64,000 bases of DNA from Paraconiothyrium sp. Pb-2020 (Eukaryota > Ascomycota > Dothideomycetes > Pleosporales > Didymosphaeriaceae). Positions 53,695-64,000 of this stretch are shown here, one piece after another. Location of the stretch: NCBI GenBank assembly GCA_022419385.1, contig JAJUBI010000001.1, positions 1,922,001 to 1,986,000 on the forward strand, in the 5' to 3' direction. How positions within the stretch are numbered: the stretch's first letter is position 1; each line of letters starts with the position of its first letter. The notes below the pieces were generated by a model. The model ran no database searches. It saw only the letters and a program-made list of their open reading frames with translations, and had not been told where the DNA came from. A program made the position numbers and the translations under genes.

Positions 53695-55599
53695 GTTGAC
53701 TTTCGCAATACTATGTCAGCTAACATCTCAATATCAAACGAGTCACGTTGGACCGTGAGGGGATGCTGCAGGATCGTTTGCCCAGCTGGCATAACGTCTG
53801 CAGCAATGACAGCTCTAAGAGCACGGGAGAAAGGGGGATGCGTTTGAATGCCCTGACAGTATCGCCCGGTTACAGCACTTACCTTGAGGTTCCGCGAGGG
53901 TGTAGCAAGAGCGTGAGATGACCGACAATCGCGATCAAGGGTGGGGAATCTGGAAGAAGTCAGCAAAGAGCTCCAAAAGCTAGATATGTCACCCATGAGA
54001 TGGCGCGAGTGACAGTGACCTAAAAGAAGCTGAAGGAGAACATGAGGTGCAACAATGACATACAAAACGTTGGGGCGTAGAGAACGTGGCGCGATGTGCT
54101 GGATGTGTCGAAAGTTTGATAGAGAGAAGTGATGAGAAGAAGAGAGGTTCGAAAAGCAGGAGGGAAAAGGTGATGTGGACAAAAGCAAACGGGCAGTCGC
54201 GGTGAGGATTGCCCCAGTGACCGCAAAAGCAGCCGGGCTTGGCAAATATCATCTGAGGAAAGAGCGGCCGTAAAGGCTAGCAAGCAGACCGGGTTCTTAC
54301 CGTGATGAAGAGCAGCTCGTTATCGGTAAGCAGCACCGAAAGCAGTGGTGCAGTATTGTTGTCGGTAAGCTGTTGTAGCCGAGGCTCGGAACAATGTATG
54401 AGAGTGATGGTGTAGACTGTATGAAAGTAGTAGAAAGCTGAACAAGTCTGAGGCTCTTGGATTTCAGGGCGGAAAGAGGATTGTTGAGGTGGTGGAGAAG
54501 ATAAACTGAGGCTGGCCAAATCTTGTTTATATAGCCCTGGGGGCGCGAGTTTCGCCGGCGTCACCGACGGTGAGAGATCTAGAAGCACCTCTGACGCTGG
54601 TGAAGGGGAAGAACGGGATGGTGATAGAGCTCTGAGTAGAGACTTTACGCAAGAGTCGCCCAAATTTGGAATCTGGATCGGTGGTGATAGAGCTCGATAC
54701 TGACGTGACCGAGAGTCAGCATACAGGAAACCGGCAAGTGGTAGACAAATCATGTCCAAGATCTCTTGGTAGGTGAGAAAGCCTTGGTGCTGACACAGTA
54801 AGTAAGACATTCGAGCCAAAGATTTGGCCATGCCGAAGTTCTGCATGTCGAAGAAGTGCTTTGTGGTAATGCAAGCAATCAGACTTCATATATTAATGAT
54901 ATAACACACATTTTTCTCATCATGAAAGCTTAGAAAATCTTTCTGCAGCTACGGCAGATACTGCAGATGATGAGCTCACTGCCAAGTACGGCCAAAGCCA
55001 TTGTAACAGGCTACATTGGCTAAGCAAGAGTGATACATATCGAAGGAAAGTATGTCCGCGGCGTTTATACCTTGCAAGGACTACCAACAGTCGATTAGTC
55101 AAGTCGAATGCAGTATATGATGCAGGCACACCTTGTGCACAACGTTAACATAAAGCCGGACGGACTAACCTAGAGGTAGATTTCTAAAGAACATTCACTG
55201 CACATCACTTCCATATCACGTCGAACAAGCAACCGGATGTAGTACATAGTGCAATTGACGGAAGTATACATACTTACGGCTCATCCCCGCAAATGTTTTG
55301 ATTTCCGAAAACAAACCGAAGTATCAGTGTACACTGCCCAATGCAAAACCGTAACCTGTCTGTCGATAAGATGATGTAGAGAACGCCCGGGACAGGCCAA
55401 GCCAAGTAAGGAACGCCAACCCATGCAACGTCCTGGGAACCGTACGATAGCTGGTCACCATCGAGACCACGTGTGAAAAGAAAGAAGCTGGCAACCAAAC
55501 CGTTCCACTTATCGTCTCCGAGTGGAAAAGGACCAATCTGCGTGCTATCGGACCAGATAAATAAAATATTTAAACACAGTAGGGTAGGGTTCACAAGTA
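53695..55599. other. 1.9-kb upstream region of Argonaute, 3' side of RNA14
   Basis: Pyrimidine-rich on the Argonaute strand with several donor-like sites (for example GGTAAGAA near 54300), so it may include 5' UTR exons. A 189-codon minus-strand frame at 54277-54846 is Ser/Pro/Leu-rich and not domain-like. No separate gene supported. Confidence 0.4.
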
Positions 55600-58500
55600 C
55601 TACGGGTACCCAGGCTGACCACCTCCATACCGCGCCTGTATGTTCTGCAATTGTGCACCGATGTGGGCGGCTGGTGGACCTGCCGGCGGTGCGGCGTTCG
55701 GTAGCGGAAGCGTGATGCTGCGGAGTAAATTGACCATGGCTTCGGGTCGGAAACGTGTGGCTTGGTAAGTGTGTGCTGGAGGGATGATTCCTAGAAGGAA
55801 GTTGACACCTTTCGGAAGGGGTGTAGGTCCAGCTACTGGTGTGCTACCACCGCCGACTGCATTGTTGCGCCTGGCGGCGTCGAGGCGACGACCTGCAGCT
55901 CCCTTGAGCGGAGACTCGCCTCGTATCATCTTACGAGGCTGTTCATTGTCCGCGTCTTCCAAGGGACGCTTTGGTGAATTTGTTGCGGGGAGCAGGTGGC
56001 CAAGACGTGGTGAGTTGAAGGCGGCCGGTGACTGCAGACGCTCGGGTTGCGGTATGGGAACCTGAGGCACAGTTTGTAGAGGCTCTTCTATAGTGGATAG
56101 GATGTTGGCCGGCATGGCCGGCCTCATTTGCGTTCGAGGCGATATTATCGGGTGCACAGCCGTAGGGTCAAACGTTGGGGATTTGAAACGCGATGTAAAA
56201 CGGAGCAACTGCGGGTCTTCAGGAAACAATGTTGCCATCCGCTGTTCCAGCTTGGTAATTTGAGCGAGCTCGCCGAACTGAGACTCGTAATCGTGGAAGA
56301 AGACAAAAAGCGGCTTCGTTCGCGCAACGTTCTCTGGCTTTTGGCAAAGCCGAGTGACAACTGTTTCGAATACGGCACGGGCGTCTACAAAATGAAGTCA
56401 GTATTTCCACCATCATTTCACGGTCCAAGGCTTACTGGTTGCGTCGTTGAGCTTGACAAGATGCTTTACGTACTCTAACGCGAAAACTTCGTCATCAGGG
56501 AAAAGTTTCATTCCGCGTTCAAAAATCTTGCCTGCAGCTACGTCTTGATAACAGTGATGCTCGATAAGAGCACTAGCAACATACGCGTCACTGAGTAGCT
56601 TGCCCTTCTTACGGGCTTCTCCGAAAACGCCTCGGAATCCTGGGATAGACGCGTCTTTAGCTCCACCTTTGCCTTGTACTCGACGCATAGCTCGCATAAG
56701 AGCGATCCAGGCATAGGTGAGCGTCTTTTTGAGGATGTGTATCTCAGCATTGGCGGCTGTGGAAATGCCCTGTAACTGAGCCTCGAAAGTGGCCTTTCTT
56801 TCTCTTTGTCGTCGCGCAGCTGCACTGTTCTCGTCGTCATCATCGTCGTCGATGTCAGACCCTCTTTCGGAAGCAGCTCGGGCGGCTTCCTCTGCGGCTT
56901 GCTGCGCGTTGAAATGCTCTTTGGCCATGGCAATAGATCGCTCTTCTCGCTTTTTGACTTTGTTGATAAGGTCGTACAGAGTGTTGAGCACCGTGTCCAA
57001 AGGCTCGCGGACGACCTTCGCCTTCTCGATTATTCCAGTCTCCCCATCCTCAAAATCGGTGCGAAGCTCAAGGTGATTCGACCTCTTGAACGCTAATAAG
57101 CAGCTTTCCGGATTTGCTTCCATGCCATTTTGTAGGAAGGTGTTGCCCTCGTCGCCTAGACTGTTCTGGTATGACCACTCTGCTGCGTCGAACCACATTT
57201 CTGGCCAAAAGCGCAATGCTGCAAGAGCATTCTTATAAATGTAGAGGACACGCTTATTGTACGTATCGCGATCGTCTTCTTTGATCTCTAACGGGTCGCT
57301 CTTCTCCCACTCGATCCAGCTCCTCCAAGCCTGCACCTGCTTTTTGAACTCATCGGCGCCGTCGAAACCAGGCGCAGGCGGAAGTTTTGGTAAAGTTGTA
57401 CGGTTGATGCTGCGGGTGATATTTTCAGCGACAGTAACTGCGCTCCTCGCTGTCATGTAGGATGCAGACTTCTCCTGGAGATGTTTCCGACCCTAGAAAC
57501 GCGTCAGTATGTACAATATCACGTAGACAACAACTCGCGCACCTGCACTTTGTTCAGATTCATTTCGAACCTGTCATAGTCCCGCCAGATCTCCATGGTG
57601 GCATTTGTCGGTACAGCAATCGCACGTTGGTACGCTTTGCGCAGGATATCCATCTTTTGCATATCCTGCCAACCGCTTCCACCAAGTATACCAGGACCGG
57701 ACCTGAGGATCTCGATGTAGTCGGTCCAGAGCTTGCCGGCGTTGATATCTATGCCCACGTGAGGAAGTACGAATTCGTAAGCCTGGATGATTATTTTGCG
57801 GTTCTCGCCCTCTTCGAGCGGGTACCGGCGGCGGACGTAATCGATGTATGACGAGAAAAGCAGTAATGACGGTGTGTTCTGAATCGAGCGACCGAATATC
57901 TGCTCAACCTGGACAAAATTCTCGAGCTCCGTCTCCATGTTCACATATTGCACCCATATTTCGGCCTGATAATGTTAGTCTCGTTCCATGCATTTCATCT
58001 ATTGACTTACGGCTGAGGGGAAAACTTGGAAGAAGCGCTCATAGACAGCGCGCGCCTCCTCGACTTTATGTCGCTTCCGGTGATCGTCAATCAGACCTAA
58101 CCACGCTTCGATGTCACCACGCGGATCTTCGGCAATTCGGTCTTCAAGCCTGCCAACAGTGTCCTGAGGAAGACGTGGCTTCGGAAGGAATACCGGCAGT
58201 GGTGTAACGGAAGCTGATGCTGGCGCTGGAGCAGCCTTCAAGTGGTCCGAGGTACCTGTCTTAGTAGCATCTGGAACGGGCGTGCCGCCATTGGGAACAG
58301 TAGCAGAAGCAAATGAAGAGACGATGTCAGGAGCAGCGACTTGAGTAGACTGAATACCAGAGACAACCTGATCTTGTGCACTAATTGACGACATTGCTTG
58401 AGGTGCATGTGTATTGTTTGGAGACAAAGTAACGGAACGCTGTGGAGAACCTGACACTCCCGAAGCATTCAGCAATGCAGACCCAGCCTTCGGCTTCGCG

Positions 58501-58829
58501 ACAGGCACCTCATCCTCGTCGTCCTCGCTCTCGTCGACAAACCCACCCTTTGTGCGCGGCTGCTTCTGCGGCGTCGGCGCGGCAGACGTCTCGGCGGGCG
58601 GTGCTTTGAGCGCGCTCTCGTCGGCGGGCTGCGGCGTGTTGTTGGCGGATTCAACCTCGGCGATAGACAGCACGGATGCAGAGCGCGTCTGTTCTTCAGG
58701 GTTGTTGAATGCGCTGGCGGGATCGTACTCTTCCTCGTCCTGATCGACCTGCTCAGGCGCGAGCGAGAAGTCGGCAGCGGGGTCGTACTCTTGCTTTTGC
58801 GCCTCAAGGAAGGCCATCTCGGCATCCAT
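55600..58829 (-). CDS. RNA14: mRNA 3'-end processing protein Rna14/CstF77
   Basis: Four exons: 58829-58011, 57965-57543, 57492-56436 and 56384-55600; 1027 aa. Rna14 is the scaffold of cleavage factor IA and recruits factors that cleave and polyadenylate pre-mRNA. An acidic, disordered N-terminus (~230 aa) precedes the HAT repeats, beginning DRIAEDPRGDIEAWLGLIDDH, ARAVYERFFQVFPSAAEIW, LWTDYIEIL, MEIWRDYDRFE, WRSWIEWEK, and continuing to FERGMKLFPDDEVFALEYV. The C-terminal segment (LPKGVNFLLGIIPPAHTYQ) is the conserved monkeytail region that binds Rna15. A Glu/Asp loop (SDIDDDDDDENSA) interrupts the HAT array. The first ATG in frame is 58829 (MDAEMAFLEAQKQEYDP); upstream in-frame codons include only a TTG. 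Confidence 0.94.
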
Positions 58830-59387
58830 ATCGACCTTTTGCGATAGGTTCAAGGGCAATGCTATTGGGGGGTAGGGGCAGTGGATAAAAGGTAGCGCGT
58901 CGCGCTGAGCTCACCTACAGCAGTACCGTCGTGTGCGCACGAGCACCGAAGGGGCGATCGAGGCAATGTGCACTAGGAGTGTAATAGCTTCTTTGTCTGC
59001 GCAGGTGCATGTGCTGGTGGGGCAGGGGGGGTTGAGCCTTTGTGCAGAGTCGGCGGTCCGACCTCAAGCTGAGGAGGTTTGCGAAAGCAACGTGCCCCGA
59101 TGAACGAAGGCGCCGCTTCCTCCGAGCTCCTGCCTCTTGGCACTGTGGCTGGTGCTTCCGCGATGCCTCGACCGATGTCACCAACGAACACGCCAGCATT
59201 CACTCAGCGCTCGTTCACCAATAATTCTGAGACCCTGACACTCAGACCAGCGATTGTTCGCGACCCTATACCGCACGCCTACCACCAGATACATACCCTT
59301 TCATAGCGACATCGAGGCGCAAAGCACGCGCTCAGGCAACGAACGGCCTTTTGACTGCGCCGAACACCTCAATAGACCTTCACAACT
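58830..59387. promoter_or_regulatory. Divergent promoter, RNA14 and UNC-50 homologue
   Basis: 558 bases between divergent ATGs. Contains an upstream open frame (59100-59306, plus strand, starting MNEGAASSELLP) that ends about 80 bases before the UNC-50 ATG. No TATA box recognised. Confidence 0.5.
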
Positions 59388-60360
59388 ATGAATCCACATA
59401 TCTCACTACCTAGGCCGACAGGTGGTCCTGCCAATTTCGGCAGCACACCCTCCTCGCGAAGGAACGAACTCCGAATGCCGCGCTTCTTCAAGCGCCTCTT
59501 CAAATTCCCTCAGATGGACTTCGAGATGGCAATATGGGAGATGATGTCGTTGATGATCGCGCCCAAGAAGGTATTCAGATCAATATACTACCACGTACGT
59601 CCCCATTCTTATTCTTATTCCCTTCTCATCTACCCTCTTGCAAGCTCGCTAATTATCTCTAGAAACAAACCTCCAAAACCTACCACCGCCCAGACCCTTC
59701 CTTCACCTACCTCCTCTCCGCCTTCCAGCTCCTCACCTCCCTCGCTTGGGGCTTCGCCTACGCCTCCTCCTTCCCAGCCATCCTCAAGATAACACTTGTT
59801 TTCATCTTTGTGCACTTTCTGCTCTCCTCGCTCATCATATCCACCCTAAACTTCTTCCTCATAAAGTACTTCCTCGGCCCAAACAGCAAGATAATACCCG
59901 GGCGGAGGCGTGGGCTGTATGACTTGAGTGCCGGGGACGGAGAGGGCAAAGAAGAGCTGGAGTTTGGGTATTGCTGGGATGTCGCGATTAGGGCGTTTGT
60001 ACCGGTATGGGTGTTTCTGTATGTCGCGCAGTTTTTATGTATGCCGCTTGTGGGGACGGATCATTGGTGAGTCTTACCTGCCATTTCGCAGGTATTCAGT
60101 GAGGGCATCGCGTGTTGCAGAATACTAACAAGAGTAGGGTTTCCCTCGCCCTCTCCAACACGCTCTACCTCGCAGCACTGATCTACTACTTCATAATCAC
60201 CTTCCTGGGCTACAACGCTCTTCCCTTCCTGCATCACACAGAGTTGCTCCTCGCGCCTATCGCTGTCACCATCATCCTATGGTTCGTCAGCTTGTTTGGG
60301 CTTAATTTGAGCAAGCATCTTGCGCCTATATTCTTATCGGGCGTGGTGTTGCGGAAATGA
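59388..60360 (+). CDS. GMH1: UNC-50/Gmh1 family Golgi membrane protein
   Basis: Three exons: 59388-59594, 59663-60066 and 60138-60360; 277 aa. Five to six hydrophobic segments follow a polar N-terminus. Family motifs: RRLFKFPQMDFEMA-type KRLFKFPQMDFEMAIWEM, QTSKTYHRPDPSFTYLLS, WGFAYASS, GYCWDVAIRAFVPVW, and NTLYLAALIYYFIITFLGYNALPFL. UNC-50 proteins reside in the Golgi and inner nuclear membrane; in yeast Gmh1 binds the Arf-GEFs Gea1/Gea2, and in animals UNC-50 supports receptor trafficking. Both introns remove cleanly in frame, the second with an ACTAAC branch site. Complete gene, expected length. Confidence 0.93.
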
Positions 60361-60657
60361 GAAATCTAGAAACCATGTAATGTATCAATCGCTTGTTTAT
60401 ATGCAAGTGGAGAGGCATCATCGATAAAGGCGTGTATTTCTGCGTCTGAATTTTGAGATAACGCATTTGACGGCGAACTAGCGGTTAACATCATTCATGT
60501 TGATACATATTTACATTACATTTCGTACATACATCGTACCAGATAAGCTGCAGTATGTGGGGGAAATGTGCACAGAGAGAGAAGTACACCGCTGACGACC
60601 AGCCCGCTTCTACTCGTACAAACACCTATCTCTGTATGCAAGACATCCGATCATATC
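60361..60657. other. Short convergent 3' gap
   Basis: 297 bases between the stop codons of the UNC-50 and IF-2 genes. Only UTR-like AT-rich sequence. Confidence 0.5.
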
Positions 60658-63600
60658 TTACAGTGTTCTCTTGATCTTCTCTTCATCGTAGCATTGGATC
60701 TTGTCCCCAACCTTGAACTCGGACCACCCGTCGTCGAAGGCGATACCGCACTCAGTGTCCTTGTGCATGGTCTGCACATCTTTCTTTTGGTTCTTCAACG
60801 ACCCAATGATGCCTAAGCACATGTTAGCAAATGATCTGGGACATCGCAAAGAGGGTAGAGAGATACTAACCATCGTGCATAGCATCGTCCTTGCGCAACA
60901 CTCTCGCCCTCGAACCCTTCTTGATCTCACCATTGCGAACCTTCGAACCAGCGATGACCATCTTCTTGCGCCCACCTATACCAATCTCGAACGTCATCGC
61001 GACCTCCGCCTCACCTGTGACCTTGTGTACAATCTTCGGCGCAAGCCTCTCCTCCAAGAGAGCCTTGACGTTCTCCACAACCCTGTAGATGATGTTCGAG
61101 TCGAGGATCTTGACTTCCTTTTTTTCAGCCAAAGCCTTGATGTTATTGGAGACCGACGTGTTGAAGTTGATGATATGTCCCTTCGCATCAGCGGCATGCT
61201 CCACGTCGAATTCGGAAGGCGAGCCGACACCATGACGAAGGATGCGTGTGCCGACTTCGCCATTGCCGAGCGCAGAGATTTGGTCAATGACAGCCTCGAC
61301 GGAGCCAGAGACGTCGCCCTTGACGATAAAAGAGATGATCTCGGGGCCAGTCTCTGGCTTGGGGCCAGCTTCTTCGACGGTTTCACCTTTCTTTTCGGCT
61401 TCGGCGGCAGCCTCTTCAGCCACGCGGCGCTCAGTCTCTAAGCGTCTGGACTCATTGATGGCTTCCATGTCTTTGGCCATTTGTTCGCGCTCAAGCTTCT
61501 CTACGCGCAACTCAGACACGCTCTGGGCCTGCTGCTCGTCGGCGGCTTGGAGAACCTCATCTCCGGCAATGGGTTGTTCGCGCCAACCGTCTACTTCGAC
61601 AGGCATACCAGGACCAACTTCCTTTACCATGGCCCCGGCTTCGTTACGCAGACTACGGACGCGAGTCCATGTATTGCCAGCAACGAGGATGTTGCCACAG
61701 CGAAGAGTACCACTGCGGACAAGAACCGTTGCCACTCTTCCAGACTTCTTCGTAGTGCCTTCCAGAACCCATCCTTCGACGTTAGCCTCTGGGTCGGCTC
61801 GGTGGTCAAGCATCTCAGAAAGCGTAGTGATGGCTTCTTCTAGGTCGAGGATACCTTGTCCCGTCTTACCACTGACGCATACGGCTTGAACATCACCACC
61901 AAAATCTTCAACCTCGATACCGTGACGCCCAAGGTCAAGCTTGACCGCTTCAGGATCGGCCTGCGACTTGTCGATCTTGTTGATGGCAACAATCATTGGG
62001 ACTCCAGCTGCTTGAGCATGCTTGATCGCCTCCACAGTCTGAGGCATGACGGAATCATCAGCTGCCACGACCAAGACCACAATATCGGTGACATGTGCCC
62101 CTCTAGCACGCATTGTCTCGAAGGCTGAGTGACCAGGTGTGTCCAGGAACGTGATCTTCTTCCCAGAGGACAATGGCACGCTAAAGGCGCCAATGTGCTG
62201 CGTGATACCACCATGTTCGCCAGCGGCAACACTCGTCGACCGTAGATAATCCAGAATAGTTGTTTTGCCGTGATCGACGTGGCCCATGATGGTGACAACC
62301 GGGGGTCGAGCAGGAAGGTTGGCATAGTCTTCTGGAGATAGCGTGGGAGCTGGTTGGAGATCTCCGTCATCTTCCTCCGCTTGCACAATAGGCTCAAAGT
62401 TGTATTCTTGGGCCACAAGGCCTGCATGCTCAGCATTCAAAATATGGTCTGACTGCACCTCTTCAAAACCAAGCTCTTCTAATTTTGCCACAAACTCTTC
62501 CAGGCGTATCTTCAGGAGAGTAGCAAGATTAGCAACACTAACGTACTCCGGAAGATGAACAGGCACAGGACCCTTTGTCTCTTGTATTTTCTTCTTGGCT
62601 TCTTGTCGCATTCGCTTGCGTTCCGCCTTGTTCATATATTTATCGTCTTCGTCAAAGTCTTCCTCGCGCATGACACGACGGCCTCTCCCGTAATCTCCTG
62701 TTTTGCGACGCTCTGGCTCTTCATACCGGTTGCGTGACTCGACCGGCTCCTCATCGTCATCCCGAAATCGTCGGCTCCTCCTGTCATCGCGCCGCCTCTC
62801 TTCGACAGGCTCAGATGTAACCTGTTCGTTTTCGAACTTGGACCCGTGCCTTCGGGCGAAGTCTGCCGCCGCATCACTGAGGTTTCCCGAATGTCTTGAG
62901 GATTCTGGCCGCGGAGAACGAGCGGGCACCTGCTGACGGAGAATCGGCTTGTCTGGACAGCCGAAACTATCGTGCGTCTGACTTCCACAATGCATACAAG
63001 TCCTCTGAACGTTGGCCTCCCGTGACAATGGAGCGCGCGGTCGCGATTGTCCCAATTTGGAATTGCTACCCAATAGCTCCTCCAGTTCTGCTTGACTCAT
63101 TTTCGGAGGCCGTGGCCTTGGCTGTTGAGCCGGCTGTGACATGTTTCCACCTGCGGGAGGTCTGCCAAACGTCTGAGAGTCAGTTCTCCTACGCAATTGT
63201 TCGGTTCCAAATGCTGGCGTTTCTACAGATGGTGCAACCCGCGAGTCCATGTTGACATTATAACGAGTGTTCTGAAAACCTTGAGCAGTGGATCTCCCAG
63301 TGCTTCGAGTGGAATGATGCGATGGCGAGTTTCGCGTGTCGTTCTGGCTACGTGCCGGTCCGTTGGGCATAGCGCTTCGATATGGCGGTCTCTGTCCCAT
63401 CGGCTGTCGTGATTGCTGATGCGGTGCCGGGGCCACAGACTGTCTCTGCTGATATTGCCATCGTGGCGGCGGCATGGATGACTGGAAGGGAACTCTCCCG
63501 TTATCTCGCCCCGGCGTATGATTTATTCGCATCCGATTCGGAGGAGGCGTGGGCGGAGGCGGCGGAGGCGGTGCTGGAGCTCTTGCTCGAAGTAACTGTT

Positions 63601-63888
63601 GCATCCTCTCTGCTTGTGTCAACATCCGCTTTGGTTCTGGAGCCGGAGCTGCCTCTTCTTTGTAGAGCGTCCCTTCTGCATAATGTGGCGCTCTGCTCGA
63701 AGAGTTGAGGTATCGTCGCTGAGAAAGTGCTAGTGATGCAGAACGAGCATCCGCTACGGCGAGTTGACGAGTGGCGCAAAATATGCAGATGTCGCGAGTC
63801 GACGAGACCTAGTCTGGTCTCAGCACGATTCAATTGAGTAGTTGATGACAGTATGAACACCTACCCGAAGCACACGCGATTTCCGCAT
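60658..63888 (-). CDS. IFM1: Mitochondrial translation initiation factor IF-2
   Basis: Three exons: 63888-63865 (8 codons, MRKSRVLR), 63808-60871 and 60812-60658; 1038 aa. GTPase that places initiator tRNA on the mitochondrial ribosome. The N-terminus is basic (presequence) and followed by a long disordered, Pro/Arg/Gln-rich part with a small CxxC knuckle (TCMHCGSQTHDSFGCPDKP). The IF2-N module is at SVANLATLLKIRLEEF. The G domain starts about residue 515: GHVDHGKTT (G1), the GGITQHIGAF switch (G2), DTPGHSAFETM (G3), AINKIDK (G4) and SGKTGQG (G5). Domain II-IV follow, including KGDVSGSVEAV and the C-terminal tRNA-binding barrel ending KDVQTMHKDTECGIAFDDG. Fungal mitochondrial type by presequence and length. 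Confidence 0.94.
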
Positions 63889-64000
63889 GGCTGATGATGT
63901 GTTGATGTGATGGTAGTCCGGGATTCGAAAAAGTCCCAGAGTTGGGGGCATGATTCTGTACCGGCCTCGTGGGTTAGCGCGATCCGCTCGCGGCCCCACT
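63889..64000. other. Upstream flank of IF-2, window edge
   Basis: 112 bases, probably promoter of the IF-2 gene. A hairpin-like GGGATTCGAAAAAGTCCC sits near 63928, but it does not form a tRNA arm. Confidence 0.4.

Noticed and set aside
54277..54846. 189-codon minus-strand frame upstream of Argonaute
   Set aside because: Low-complexity Ser/Pro/Leu translation of pyrimidine-rich DNA; more likely leader or promoter.
63925..63950. GATTCGAA with flanking GGG/CCC, possible tRNA at the window edge
   Set aside because: It forms only a simple hairpin, with a loop too long for a T arm and no anticodon arm.
1..64000. CRISPR array, phage or transposon island
   Set aside because: No regularly spaced repeats, terminal inverted repeats, transposase, integrase or reverse transcriptase motifs were seen on either strand.

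Overview
This window is nuclear DNA of a filamentous ascomycete (Pezizomycotina). The evidence is many single-copy eukaryotic genes, short GT-AG introns (mostly about 45-105 nt) with CTAAC/CTGAC-like branch sites, no operons, and fungal families such as a BYS1/antigenic-thaumatin secreted protein, a QDE2-type Argonaute and a class I alpha-1,2-mannosidase. Gene set and style would fit Dothideomycetes (Pleosporales), but that rank is a guess. I rebuilt the exons by hand from splice consensus and reading-frame continuity.

Layout. 1-24 kb: 3' end of a YccV-domain protein; nucleoporin POM152 (-); a UCH-family deubiquitinase (+); a glyoxalase-fold protein (+); SWR1 subunit Vps71 (-); ER/Golgi GH47 mannosidase (+); rRNA modifier Tsr3 (-); a Sec14/CRAL-TRIO lipid-transfer protein (+); an MFS hexose transporter (-); a small unannotated-looking membrane protein (+); a BYS1-like secreted protein (-). 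26-41 kb: HIT hydrolase (+); AUH-type enoyl-CoA hydratase (-); PhyH dioxygenase (+); GH32 fructofuranosidase (-) with a 16-nt microexon; Hrd1 ERAD ubiquitin ligase (+); an unrecognised basic/serine-rich protein (+); prenylcysteine oxidase (+). 42-64 kb: an orphan domain protein (-); an HNH-like protein (-); a PDAP1-like phosphoprotein (-); Argonaute (-); CstF77/Rna14 (-); UNC-50/Gmh1 (+); mitochondrial IF-2 (-).

Most genes are housekeeping and are not a cluster; neighbours share UTR or promoter space rather than pathways. Looser functional groups are secretory-pathway quality control (GH47, Hrd1, UNC-50), RNA processing and silencing (Tsr3, Rna14, Argonaute), and carbon uptake (invertase-like GH32, hexose transporter). 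I see no transposon, CRISPR array, rRNA, convincing tRNA or secondary-metabolite cluster. The most interesting points are the Argonaute N-terminus (apparent 1-nt frameshift plus a possible internal promoter), a hidden two-exon histidine-rich membrane microprotein, the GH32 microexon, a GC-AG intron, and competing splice acceptors in the PhyH gene.
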